Shown here: positions 16,783 through 25,370 of the stretch, piece after piece
How positions within the stretch are numbered: the stretch's first letter is position 1
Layout: every line of letters begins with the position of its first letter
Assembly (NCBI GenBank): GCA_963797605.1
Contig: CAWCPX010000013.1
Span: 124,001 to 188,000 of the forward strand
Source: DASQPR01 sp963797605
Lineage (GTDB): Bacteria; Actinomycetota; Actinomycetes; Mycobacteriales; Micromonosporaceae
DNA length: 64,000 bases
Direction of reading: 5' to 3'
Made by a program: the position numbers and the translations under genes
The notes under the pieces: generated by a model
What the model was told of the DNA's origin: nothing
What the model saw: only the letters and a program-made list of their open reading frames with translations
Database searches by the model: none

Positions 16783-19244
16783 GCATTCCTGCCTTGGTCA
16801 TTCGGGGTCGACGTTTCGACGTTCTCGGTGCCGCGACCCGCTTGCCAACCCTGTTGGTAGCGCGCGAAGCGGTCCCGGGTCTCCTCGGGTGATCGGACCG
16901 GCGCGACCGATTCGCGTCCGGCCGTGGTGTCGTCGCGCAACTCGGGCGCGAGGTGCTGCTGGGGTTTGCGTTCCGGCAGCGGCGGCCGAGCGGCGGCGTA
17001 CGTCGGGCTCGGCGCGTCGCTGTCCGGCACGGGGGCGGGGGTGCTCTCCGGTTGCTGGTTGGTCATCGTGTCGTCCAGACGGTCGGGTATGTCGATCCAG
17101 CTGTCGGTATAGGTCGACATCGACGTGGCGAACTGCGCCAGGCTCGAACCCGGCCGGTCCGCGTACGAGCCCGGATAGGACCCGGACGGCTCGGCGTACG
17201 ACCCGACCGAGGCGGCGGCCAGGGCCGGGACGGGCGCGCTCGCGTCGACGTCGAGCTCGAACTCCTCGGTGTCGGACGCGACCAGGCGGTCGGGCAGGAG
17301 CACGATCGCGAGCAGGCCGCCGTAGCCGGAGGAGCGCAGCGTGACCTGGGTGCCACCGCGCTTGGCCAGCTCGGCGACGACCCACAGACCGACCTGGGCA
17401 CCGTCACGCAACGCCGTTACGTCCGGCGTCGGCGCCGTGGCGAGGAGGTCGTTCGCACGGTCAAGGTCGTCAGGGAGCATGCCGATGCCGGCGTCTTCGA
17501 TCTCGACCACGATGCCGCGGGTGACCCGGGTGCACGTGACCCAGACCGTCGAGTCCGGCGGCGAGAACGCGAGCGCGTTGTCGAGCAGTTCGGCGAGCAG
17601 GTGGGTGGTGCCGGCGACCGCGTTTCCGAGCACCGCGACGTCGGCCGCGTGACGGATGCTGATCCGCTGGTACTGCTGGGTCTCACCGATCGCGGCGAGC
17701 AGGATCCGGCGTACCGCCACGGGCTTCTGGAAGCGCCGGCCGGTCTGGCCACCGGCCAGGATGATGAGGTTTTCCAGGAAGCGCCGGGTCTGAGCGAGCT
17801 GGTGGTTGACGTCGAACAGCTCGGCCAGCAGCCGCTCGTCGCCGATGCGGCTCTGCAGGTCTTCGATGACCTGCAAACCGTGCTGCAGCGGGCTCTGCGG
17901 GCGGCGGGCGACGCCCATGAGCATCGCCATGCCGGCGGCGCGGGTGGTCGCCTCGTCGACGGCGGCGCCGACCGCGACCTGCAGCGACCGGTTCAGCACG
18001 TCGGCGAGCTGGCCGATCTCGTCGCTGCCGTACTCGCGGTCGGGCAGTTCGACCGCGGAGTCGACCTTCTCCCGGCGCCGCAGCCGCTCCATGATGTCCG
18101 GAAGCTGCTTGTCCACCATGGTCGCCGCGTCCTCTCCCAGCTGGGCCAGGCGGACGGACAGCGCGTTGTCGACGAGCACCTGCGACTGGCGGACCGCCCA
18201 CACGATCGCTCCGATCGCGATGATGAGGGCGATCAAACTGCCGAGCGACGCGATGAGCAGCTGGTTGTTACCGGCGTGCAGCGCCTCGGCCGAGACCTCG
18301 GTGGCCTGGGCGACCGTCAACCCGATCAGGTCGTTGGAGACCGCCGTGGTCAGCGTTTCCCATTCCGGCGCGCTGGCGACGACGTCGTCGGGTATTCCGC
18401 CGGACCATCGCCCGTCCGCGATCAGCGCGTTCTCGGTGGCGACGAGGCGTTGCCAGGAGGGCGTCTTGGTGATCTGGATGTACTGCTGCTCGACGTCGGG
18501 CCGCAGGTGCGGGGCCAGGTTCGTCAGCTCGGAGTGGTAGGCGCCCACGAGGCTGACGAACCGGAGATAGTCGGCCTTGCTCAGGGTGTGCGACCCGAAC
18601 GCGCCGGTGATGATCGACCCGGCGCGGGACATGAGGTCACTGGCCTGGAACGTCTCCGTTGCCGCGATGCCACCCTGGGTCGCGGTGACGTCGGGCACGA
18701 CCCGGGCCTGCGTGTCGAACAGGCCCGTCGCGGCGTCGAGGAGGCCGTTGTAGAAGTCGTACACATGCTGCTGGTCGGCCGTGCCGGCGTCGATCGTGGC
18801 GCGGACCTCGGGCAACTGGTCGAGTTCGTCCGTCAGCGTCTTCCAGCGCGTCTTGATGGACGCCGGTGCCAGCGCGAGCGCCGAGTTGGCTGCGTCGCGC
18901 AGCGTGGAGAGCCGTTGGTCGGTTTGTTTGCGCTGGTTGATCAGGCCCTGCAGACCGGTCGTGGGCCGGGCCAGGTAATAGATGCTGAGCTGGCGTTCCT
19001 GCTGGATCGACGACAGCCCGTTAACCGCCGGGATCGACACCTGCCGGACGCTATTGGCGACTTCGCGGTCGTAGAAACCGGTGAAAACGAGGTATCCGGA
19101 CGCGACCAGCCACAGCAGAACCGCGACGATACCGGGAATGAGGACGAGTCGGATGACCCGTCGTTTGATGGACTGCTGCTGACCGCCGCGTCGGATTGAT
19201 CTGCGTGACTGGCGGCGTTTGTCGGAATCAGACTTTTTACGCAC
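16779..19244 (-). CDS. cvnA: Conservon sensor kinase-like protein CvnA
   Basis: A membrane protein of 821 residues. A basic N-terminus is followed by a membrane helix (about 32-52). The extracellular region (55-325) has the NIT-type nitrate-sensor-like features VNGLSSIQQERQLSIYYL and paired helices. A second membrane helix (about 330-350) and a HAMP-like linker follow. The HATPase region has LLAELLDNALAFSPP (N box) and EDAGIGM (G box) at about 550-600. A clear phospho-acceptor His box is absent, as usual for CvnA. The C-terminal 170 residues are Pro/Ser-rich and disordered. The GTG start has GGAGCG upstream. Confidence 0.9.
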   Translation of the reverse strand: MRKKSDSDKRRQSRRSIRRGGQQQSIKRRVIRLVLIPGIVAVLLWLVASGYLVFTGFYDREVANSVRQVSIPAVNGLSSIQQERQLSIYYLARPTTGLQGLINQRKQTDQRLSTLRDAANSALALAPASIKTRWKTLTDELDQLPEVRATIDAGTADQQHVYDFYNGLLDAATGLFDTQARVVPDVTATQGGIAATETFQASDLMSRAGSIITGAFGSHTLSKADYLRFVSLVGAYHSELTNLAPHLRPDVEQQYIQITKTPSWQRLVATENALIADGRWSGGIPDDVVASAPEWETLTTAVSNDLIGLTVAQATEVSAEALHAGNNQLLIASLGSLIALIIAIGAIVWAVRQSQVLVDNALSVRLAQLGEDAATMVDKQLPDIMERLRRREKVDSAVELPDREYGSDEIGQLADVLNRSLQVAVGAAVDEATTRAAGMAMLMGVARRPQSPLQHGLQVIEDLQSRIGDERLLAELFDVNHQLAQTRRFLENLIILAGGQTGRRFQKPVAVRRILLAAIGETQQYQRISIRHAADVAVLGNAVAGTTHLLAELLDNALAFSPPDSTVWVTCTRVTRGIVVEIEDAGIGMLPDDLDRANDLLATAPTPDVTALRDGAQVGLWVVAELAKRGGTQVTLRSSGYGGLLAIVLLPDRLVASDTEEFELDVDASAPVPALAAASVGSYAEPSGSYPGSYADRPGSSLAQFATSMSTYTDSWIDIPDRLDDTMTNQQPESTPAPVPDSDAPSPTYAAARPPLPERKPQQHLAPELRDDTTAGRESVAPVRSPEETRDRFARYQQGWQAGRGTENVETSTPNDQGRNA

Positions 19245-19451
19245 GACGCTCCGATTATCGAATCTATGTGCCCATCAACTGCAGCTAGGAGTGCGCCACG
19301 GGGGCCCGCGTGGTCACCACGACACGAAGGCACACCCTACAGTTTTATGCCCGACTCGTCACCCGGGGGATGGGGTGCGTAGTTCGCAGATTAAATCGGC
19401 GTTAAGTAATGCGAAAAAACGAAATTATCGGACAATTTAATATTCCACCAA

Positions 19452-19820
19452 TTACGACCAGATCGTGGCGAGCCAGACAGTGATGCCGGCGACCGCGATG
19501 AGTCCGACATTGAGCGCGATCATCCTGTCGCCCCGGACAAGATGCACCGCCGTCGCGAGAATCTGCAGCACGACGAAACCTATCGCGGCGACCAGCGCGA
19601 GCGGCGGCGCGATGCCGGTCAGCGGCGGCAGGACGAGCCCGATGGCGCCGGGCACCTCGATCGCGCCGATGCCGCGAACTCCCCACATGGGCGTGCGGTC
19701 CACCCACGCCATCATCGGCTGCAGCGCCTCCTTGCTCCGCACGAGCTTGATGCCGCCGGCGTAGAGGTAGAAGGCGGCGAGCAGCGTGGCGAAGATCCAA
19801 TACGCGACGGTCACGATCAT
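19452..19820 (-). CDS. DoxX-family membrane protein
   Basis: A 122-residue protein with four predicted membrane helices. The conserved DoxX start (AYWIFATLLAAFYLYAGGIKL) and GIGAIEVPGAIGLVLP are present. GAGGAGA precedes the ATG. It is divergent from an HxlR regulator 100 bp away, the usual arrangement for HxlR-controlled DoxX genes linked to thiol or oxidant stress. The 207-bp stretch between this gene and cvnA (19245-19451) is AT-rich and contains no gene I can support; it probably carries the cvn promoter. Confidence 0.82.
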   Translation of the reverse strand: MIVTVAYWIFATLLAAFYLYAGGIKLVRSKEALQPMMAWVDRTPMWGVRGIGAIEVPGAIGLVLPPLTGIAPPLALVAAIGFVVLQILATAVHLVRGDRMIALNVGLIAVAGITVWLATIWS

Positions 19821-19920
19821 TCTCCTCGTACGGTTACGGTGGGTGCGCCGCCACAGTGTGAGTGACGATTCGAGGCCCTACAAAAGGCACAGGGATGTGC
19901 GTGAGCGATCCGGAGTGGCC

Positions 19921-20298
19921 GTGACCCGTAGCGACAAGACGTGCCTGATCCGTGGCGACGCCGGCCGGGCCGTCCGCGCGATCCTTCACCGCATCGGCGA
20001 CAAGTGGGCGCTGCTCATCGTTGCGACGCTGCACGGCGACCGGGTGCGCTTCACGGAGTTGCAGCGGCGGGTGCCGGGCATCTCGCAGCGGATGCTGACC
20101 CTGACGCTCAAGCACCTGGAACGAGACGGGCTCGTCGCGCGGACGGCGTACGCGGAGGTGCCGCCCCGGGTCGAGTATCAGCTGACGCCGATGGGGCAGA
20201 CGCTGATCCCGCCGGCACTGGCGCTGGCCGAGTGGGCGGCCGAACATGATCCCGACATCCACCGGAGCCGGTCGGCGTACGACTCCCGCGATTCCTGA
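19921..20298 (+). CDS. HxlR-family transcriptional regulator
   Basis: A winged-helix protein of 125 residues with the HxlR pattern: Cys at about residue 8 (DKTCLIRGD), IGDKWALLIVATL, the recognition region ISQRMLTLTLKHLERDGLV, and the wing with PPRVEYQLTPMG. The GTG at 19921 is chosen because GGAG lies six bases upstream and the family start fits; upstream in-frame codons are out of pattern. It is divergent from the DoxX gene, its likely target. Confidence 0.88.
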   Translation: MTRSDKTCLIRGDAGRAVRAILHRIGDKWALLIVATLHGDRVRFTELQRRVPGISQRMLTLTLKHLERDGLVARTAYAEVPPRVEYQLTPMGQTLIPPALALAEWAAEHDPDIHRSRSAYDSRDS

Positions 20299-20363
20299 CA
20301 CCTCCGCCATCCGCAGCTCAGTAGGCTGTGAACCCGCGGGTGTCGAGTCGAGGAGTCGCGATC

Positions 20364-20585
20364 ATGGATGAGGCGCCGGTGCTGGTGGCCGTAGTTCCGA
20401 GCCGCATCGAGGCGGAACTGATCGCCGGCAAGCTGCGCAGCAACGGCATTCGGGTCGCCATCGTCGCCGACGACGCCGGTGGCCAGGAGCCGCAGTGGCA
20501 GCGTGACGGTGTCCGCGTGCTGGTGGCCGCGTCCGACGCGACGCTCGCCCGGGAACTTCTGGCCGAAGACGGTCTGGCGGGTTGA
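20364..20585 (+). CDS. DUF2007-type small signal-transducing protein
   Basis: A 73-residue protein. VLVAVVPSRIEAELIAGKLRSNGI-type ferredoxin-like fold features (strand, helix, strand) and the end VRVLVAASDATLARELL match the DUF2007 'putative signal transducing protein' family, which is usually about 70 residues. AGGAG lies eight bases before the ATG. It is monocistronic, 138 bp before the ferritin-like operon. Function is unknown. Confidence 0.65.
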   Translation: MDEAPVLVAVVPSRIEAELIAGKLRSNGIRVAIVADDAGGQEPQWQRDGVRVLVAASDATLARELLAEDGLAG

Positions 20586-20723
20586 CGTCACACAGGGGTC
20601 TTCCCGACCGCGCCGACCTACGCTAAAAACACACACTTTGGTCCGTTTACGCCTTATGGTGCTTGAGGCGCATTTCCTGCCGACAACGGCTCCCTGCGCC
20701 CGGTTCGCTGGTAAGGGAGAACT

Positions 20724-21536
20724 ATGGACCAGAGCTTCGACGAAGGCCACCTGCGCTCATTGATGGTGCAATCGCAAGATCTGCACTCGGACGCCATGAA
20801 GCAGGGTCGGGTGGCCCTCGGTGATTACGTAGACGCCGCCGTGGCGGCCCGCGACGAGCGGGGTTCCGGTCGGGGCCGGCGTGGGCTGCTCGGCGCGATG
20901 CTCGGTGCCGGCGCCACCGGGGTCGCGTTGTTCGCCGGTGCGCGGGGCGCGTTCGCCGCCAGCAGCACCGATGTGCAGGCTCTGCAGACGGCGGCGGGCA
21001 TCGAAAACCTGGCCGTGGCGACGTACAAGACCGCACTCACGCTGCCCTTCATCGGCGGCAGCTCCGCCAACGCGCTTGTGAAGACGTTCGCGGAGAAGAC
21101 GATGCAGCAGCACCAGGAGCACGGTCAGGCCTTCAACGCCGCGGTCGTGAAGCTCGGCGGACAGCAGCAGACGAAGCCCGATCCGAAGTACGGCGCGATC
21201 GTCGCCAAGGCCGTGCCGACGCTCAAGAAACCGGCGGACGTCGTCGGACTCGCCGTCACCCTCGAAGACGTGGCGGCGCAGACGTACGTGCAGAACGTCG
21301 GTCTCGTCAGCACCGCCGACCTGCGGCAACTCTTCGCGAGTGTGGCCGGCGTCGAGGCGCAGCACCGCTCGGTCCTGCTGTCCGTGCAGGCCCTGCTCGC
21401 GGCGAACGCCGCCAACCTGATCGCGCTTCCGCCGGACGTCGCGAAGCTGCCCGCCGCCGCCGGCAGCGTCGGCATCCCGGACGCGTTCTACCCGACGGCC
21501 AAAGCCGTCCCGGTCAGCGAAGGAGCGGTCAAATGA
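20724..21536 (+). CDS. Exported ferritin-like domain protein (Tat signal)
   Basis: A protein of 270 residues. An N-terminal cytoplasmic stretch of about 50 residues precedes a twin-arginine segment (GRGRRGLLGAMLGAG, about 50-64) and a hydrophobic run ending in AFAA. The exported part (about 80-270) is helical and matches the Ferritin_2/DUF4439-like group, with paired Glu/His helices: AAGIENLAVATYKTAL, MQQHQEHGQAF and VTLEDVAAQTYVQ, and VEAQHRSVLL. These could form a di-iron site. It is the first gene of a three-gene operon; each junction overlaps by 4 bp. Protein translocation with a bound cofactor would explain the Tat signal. Confidence 0.75.
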   Translation: MDQSFDEGHLRSLMVQSQDLHSDAMKQGRVALGDYVDAAVAARDERGSGRGRRGLLGAMLGAGATGVALFAGARGAFAASSTDVQALQTAAGIENLAVATYKTALTLPFIGGSSANALVKTFAEKTMQQHQEHGQAFNAAVVKLGGQQQTKPDPKYGAIVAKAVPTLKKPADVVGLAVTLEDVAAQTYVQNVGLVSTADLRQLFASVAGVEAQHRSVLLSVQALLAANAANLIALPPDVAKLPAAAGSVGIPDAFYPTAKAVPVSEGAVK

Positions 21537-22375
21537 GCCGTCGGCCAGACGAGGACGTGCAGATCACCGAGGCCGAACTGACCTCGTTGACGCGGCAGCT
21601 CGACGACATGCACGAGTCCACGTTCCCCGGCGTCCAGAAGGCCCTGGACGAGTACGCGGACGACCTGACCGAGGTCCGTCGCTCCGTCGTGTCCCGTCGC
21701 AACCTGCTCGTCGGCGCCGGCGGTGTCCTGGCGCTCGGAGCGCTCGCCGCGTGCGAGACCGTCGCGAAGACCGCGGTGACCGCGCCGTCGCCGAGCGGCG
21801 CCACGCCCCGGCCGTCGGGATCGGGTGGCACGGGTGGCGGTGCCGGGGGCGGCACCGGTGGAAAGTCCATCTTCACCGGTGATCTGAAGATCGTCGCGCT
21901 GGCCGCGGCGCTGGAGAACCTGGCGGTCGCGGCCTACACCGGGGCGCTCAAGAAGGCGGCGGCCGGGCAGCTCGGCACGGTGCCACCGGCGATCGCGGGG
22001 TTCATCACGACGGCGCGGAGGCAGCACTCGGATCACGCGGCCGCATGGAACGCCGTCCTGACGAAGGCGAACCTGCCGGCGATCAAAGGTACGCCGTTGA
22101 CGATCGCCGCACCGACGATCGCCAAGCTGAACCAGGCCTCGACCGTATCCGAGGTCGCGAAACTGGCTTTGAGCCTGGAGAACTCGGCCGCCGACACGTA
22201 CACGTTCGCGGTCGCCAACGTCAAGAACAAGGGTGGCATCATGACCGCCGCCTCGATCCAGCCGGTCGAAGCGATGCACGCGGCGATCCTGAACTTCGTG
22301 CTCGGGCAGTACCCGGTGCCGGACGCGTTCATCAGCACCGCTGACGCGGTGAGCCCGAGCGTGCTGACGAAATGA
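21533..22375 (+). CDS. Second exported ferritin-like protein, probable lipoprotein
   Basis: A 280-residue relative of the preceding gene. After about 55 cytoplasmic residues comes VVSRRNLLVGAGGVLALG followed by ALAAC, so it carries both a twin-arginine motif and a lipobox. A Pro/Ser/Gly linker (75-110) leads to the helical domain with ALENLAVAAYTGAL, ARRQHSDHAAAWN, LSLENSAADTYTFA and VEAMHAAILNF. These are the same four helix motifs as its neighbour, with Glu and His at matching places. The two proteins probably arose by duplication and may form a heteromer on the outer face of the membrane. Confidence 0.75.
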   Translation: MSRRPDEDVQITEAELTSLTRQLDDMHESTFPGVQKALDEYADDLTEVRRSVVSRRNLLVGAGGVLALGALAACETVAKTAVTAPSPSGATPRPSGSGGTGGGAGGGTGGKSIFTGDLKIVALAAALENLAVAAYTGALKKAAAGQLGTVPPAIAGFITTARRQHSDHAAAWNAVLTKANLPAIKGTPLTIAAPTIAKLNQASTVSEVAKLALSLENSAADTYTFAVANVKNKGGIMTAASIQPVEAMHAAILNFVLGQYPVPDAFISTADAVSPSVLTK

Positions 22376-22773
22376 GGTTCCGGCCGAGCCGTACCCGTGT
22401 GGTGGGTGTGGTGGCCGTTGTCCTTCTCGCCGTGGCGGGCTGCTCGTCGTCGGACGGTGGCAGCCCGCCGAACCCGGCGCCGACGCCCACCGCCGCTGCG
22501 ACGTCGGCGAGCGCCAGCACTTCGGTGTCGGCCACGGTCACCGTGAAGAATTTCGCGTTCAACCCGGCGACGGTGACGATCCCCGTCGGCGGCACGGTCA
22601 TGTGGAAGTTCGCCGACTCGGCACAGCACACCGCGACGGCGGTCGACAAGTCCTTCAACTCGCCACCGCTGAGCAACGGCCAGACGTTCCTGCATACGTT
22701 TACCAAGGCCGGCACCTACCACTACTTCTGCAGCATCCACCAGTTCATGACGGGCACGGTGATCGTGCGGTGA
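22372..22773 (+). CDS. Plastocyanin/cupredoxin-like lipoprotein
   Basis: A 133-residue protein. The signal peptide ends in a lipobox (LLAVAGC, Cys at about 24), followed by a Thr/Ala/Ser linker and a cupredoxin domain (50-133). Type 1 copper ligands are visible: the His in SAQHTATA, then Cys, His and Met in YYFCSIHQFMTG-type order (YHYFCSIHQFM). It should carry electrons or bind copper outside the cell. The start overlaps the stop of the ferritin-like gene, so the three genes are expressed together. Confidence 0.85.
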   Translation: MRFRPSRTRVVGVVAVVLLAVAGCSSSDGGSPPNPAPTPTAAATSASASTSVSATVTVKNFAFNPATVTIPVGGTVMWKFADSAQHTATAVDKSFNSPPLSNGQTFLHTFTKAGTYHYFCSIHQFMTGTVIVR

Positions 22774-22774
22774 C

Positions 22775-22819
22775 CGGATCTCGGGGGTGAGTTCCGCTCA
22801 CGAAAACTCCGAAGATCCG
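22775..22819 (+). terminator. Terminator hairpin after the ferritin/cupredoxin operon
   Basis: CGGATCT (22775-22781) pairs with AGATCCG (22813-22819), and inside it GTGAG (22787-22791) pairs with CTCAC (22797-22801). It starts two bases after the cupredoxin stop. Confidence 0.5.
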
Positions 22820-22956
22820 AGCTGTTCCCCGATTGATGAAATTTTGGCTGACAAATAGCCGACGGTTTCGGGAACCACATCCATTCATGCCGATACGATC
22901 GTCGATGTCCTGCCGACTGCAGCGGCATCCGATGCGTGTCGGGAAATGGGGATTCC

Positions 22957-24324
22957 GTGACCATCGCTCCGGCCAGCGGGCAGGGCTATGACGTCGTGAT
23001 CGTCGGTGGTCGTGTCGCCGGCTGCGCACTGGCGGCCCGGCTGGCCACGGCCGGGCTCACGGTCGCCGTCTTCGATCGCGACAACCTGCCGGCACCGACA
23101 CTGTCCACGCACATCCTGCACGGCACCGCGGATCTGCGGATCGAGGGCGTCTACGACGAACTCGTCGCCGCCGGGGTGCCGCCGCTGCACGAGGTCCGCA
23201 TCCGGCTCGACGACATCGCCATCTCGTTGACGCACACCGACGATCCCGGCATGTGTACGCGTCGCGAGACCCTCGATCACGTCCTGCTGGGCCGTGCGTT
23301 GACCGCCGGCGCGAAAATCTTCCCCGACACCGCCGTCGTCGGCCTGACCCGCGCCGGCGACCGGGTCACCGGCGTCGTCACGCAGGCGCCCGACGGCTCG
23401 ACGACCGAGGTCACGGCGCGTCTCGTGGTGGGCGCCGACGGTCGCAACTCGTCGGTCGCCCGCTGGGCCGGCTCGCGGCAATACCTCGCCAGCCGCAGCG
23501 AACGTGCGCTGGTGTGGCGCTACTTTCGCGGTCGCCCGTTGCCGCCGGTGCTCACCTGGCACCGGATCGGCGAGCACATCGTCTCGGCGCTGCCGACCGG
23601 CCCCGATGAGTTCCTGCTGATCGCGCAACCGCCGGATCGGTTGCAGAGCGGCATCTCCGGCACCGATCCGGGATCGCTCACGCGGCACGTCGCCGCGATC
23701 AGCCCGGAGATCGGCGATCTCGTCGCGGGGGCGGAACCCGTCGGCCCGCTCCGGCGCATGGTCCGTTACCCGTGCTTCTTCCGCCAGCCGTACGGCCCCG
23801 GCTGGGCTCTCGTCGGCGACGCCGGGCACGCCAAGGACGCCACGCTCGGCCAGGGCATCAACGACGCGCTGCGCAACACCCGGGCGCTCGCGTCCGCGTT
23901 GTTGCCGGCGTGGGACCGCCCGGCCGACGTGGCATCCGCGCTGCGCCGGTGGGCGATGGAACGCGACGGTTCGGAGATGCCGAACTACTGGTACGGGCAG
24001 GATCTCGGCCGTGCCGTGCCGATCACGCCGATGGAGCACGCGATCCTGCTCGGCATCCAGCGCAGCGCGAAGGCGACCCGCGCGCTCGACGACGTCATGG
24101 GCGACCGGATGGCCGCCGACAAGCTGCTCACGCCCGGGCGGCTGGTGGCGGGCATCGGTCGGCAACTGGCCGCCGGCACGCCACCGCGGCCGGTGCTGGC
24201 GGAGGCGAGCCGTCTGATCCGGCTGGATCTGCGGCGCCGCCGGGCGGTCGCGCAGCGCGCCGCCACCGCACCACCGATGCCGGGCCGGGAATCCGGCGGC
24301 ATATCGATGCCAGACCAGCACTGA
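22957..24324 (+). CDS. FAD-dependent monooxygenase
   Basis: A flavoprotein of about 455 residues of the class A (p-hydroxybenzoate hydroxylase-like) group. It has the dinucleotide motif YDVVIVGGRVAGCALAARLA at 9-28, the DG motif as VVGADGRNSSVARWAG (about 160), and the second FAD motif WALVGDAGHAKDATLGQGINDALRN (described in parts: GDAGH then GQGINDA). The C-terminal 90 residues are helical. The GTG at 22957 is preferred because GGGGA lies upstream; 22936 is an alternative. It is followed at once by the acyltransferase-like gene, so the two form an operon, perhaps of a small-molecule pathway. Confidence 0.85.
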   Translation: MTIAPASGQGYDVVIVGGRVAGCALAARLATAGLTVAVFDRDNLPAPTLSTHILHGTADLRIEGVYDELVAAGVPPLHEVRIRLDDIAISLTHTDDPGMCTRRETLDHVLLGRALTAGAKIFPDTAVVGLTRAGDRVTGVVTQAPDGSTTEVTARLVVGADGRNSSVARWAGSRQYLASRSERALVWRYFRGRPLPPVLTWHRIGEHIVSALPTGPDEFLLIAQPPDRLQSGISGTDPGSLTRHVAAISPEIGDLVAGAEPVGPLRRMVRYPCFFRQPYGPGWALVGDAGHAKDATLGQGINDALRNTRALASALLPAWDRPADVASALRRWAMERDGSEMPNYWYGQDLGRAVPITPMEHAILLGIQRSAKATRALDDVMGDRMAADKLLTPGRLVAGIGRQLAAGTPPRPVLAEASRLIRLDLRRRRAVAQRAATAPPMPGRESGGISMPDQH

Positions 24325-24335
24325 TGGAGGCACAC

Positions 24336-25370
24336 GTGGAGCGTCCCGCGCCGCTCGACCAGGCAGCCGCGAACGACCGGGTGAAGGCGATCGACGTGCT
24401 GCGACGCCACGCCGAGCATTCGAGCGTGGCGCTGGCGCTCAACCGTGAGACCGAGCACTTCATGGCGGACGGCATCGACGGGCTGATCGCCTACCGCACG
24501 GCCGGGCGCCATCACGCCGTGCAGATCGGCAGCGTCTACGCGGCCGCCGCCGACCAGGCGGCGCTGCTCCGCGAATTCCACGCGTGGGCGCACGGCCAGG
24601 GCCGGAAGCTGAGCGCCGTGCAGCTGACGACCGAAGACCTCGCGCTGTACGCTGACGCCGGCTACAAGCTCGGCCAACTCGGCGCGTCCTACTCGATCGA
24701 GCTCGGCGGTTTCACGCTGTCGGGCCGCAAGTTCGAGAAGATCCGCAACAAGGTGAAACGCGCCCGCAAGGCCGGGATCACAGTGGTCGAAGCCGGGCCG
24801 GAACTCCCGTACGACGACGCGCTGGCGGAGCGGCTCGACCGACTCGACGCGCAGTGGTTGCGGGCCAAAGGCTGGCACATCAAGCAGATCGAGTTCATGG
24901 TCGGTGAACGCGGCCGGCCCGGCGACACGATCCGGCGGCTGTTCGTCGCGATGCGGGACGGCGAACCGATCGCGTACGTCTCCTACTCGCCGGTCTTCGG
25001 CACCCGCGCCGGCTGGCTCTACGACATCACCCGGCGCGACCCGAAGTCACCGCCCGGCGTCGTCGAACTCATCTTCGTCGAGGCGCTGCAACGGTTCGCC
25101 GGCGAGGGTGTCGCATGGCTGCACCTGGGCCTGACGCCGTTCTGCGAGATCTCGCCCGATCATCGACCACCGGCGGGCGCGCACTCCGGCATGGAGAAAC
25201 TGGTCCGGCTCATCGCGAGCCACGGCGAGTTCATCTACCCGGCGCGCAGCCAGTCGGAGTTCAAGGTGAAGTGGCAGCCCTCGTCGATCCAGCCGGAATA
25301 CGCGGGTTTCCACCCCGGCGTATCGGCGTCGGCGGTGTGGAAGCTGCTACGGCTGACGCGTTCGATCTGA
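24336..25370 (+). CDS. DUF2156 (MprF C-terminal-like) protein
   Basis: A protein of about 344 residues without membrane segments. It matches the soluble aminoacyl-transferase half of MprF-type phosphatidylglycerol lysyltransferases (DUF2156, double GNAT fold). Motifs seen are RNKVKRARKAG (the RxxxxRARKxG pattern), WLRAKG, EFMVGE, and the end SEFKVKWQP. MprF proteins transfer an amino acid from tRNA to a lipid; soluble versions may act on other acceptors. GGAGG lies five bases before the GTG at 24336; the ATG at 24324 overlaps the upstream stop and is an alternative. It is co-transcribed with the FAD monooxygenase. Confidence 0.7.
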   Translation: MERPAPLDQAAANDRVKAIDVLRRHAEHSSVALALNRETEHFMADGIDGLIAYRTAGRHHAVQIGSVYAAAADQAALLREFHAWAHGQGRKLSAVQLTTEDLALYADAGYKLGQLGASYSIELGGFTLSGRKFEKIRNKVKRARKAGITVVEAGPELPYDDALAERLDRLDAQWLRAKGWHIKQIEFMVGERGRPGDTIRRLFVAMRDGEPIAYVSYSPVFGTRAGWLYDITRRDPKSPPGVVELIFVEALQRFAGEGVAWLHLGLTPFCEISPDHRPPAGAHSGMEKLVRLIASHGEFIYPARSQSEFKVKWQPSSIQPEYAGFHPGVSASAVWKLLRLTRSI

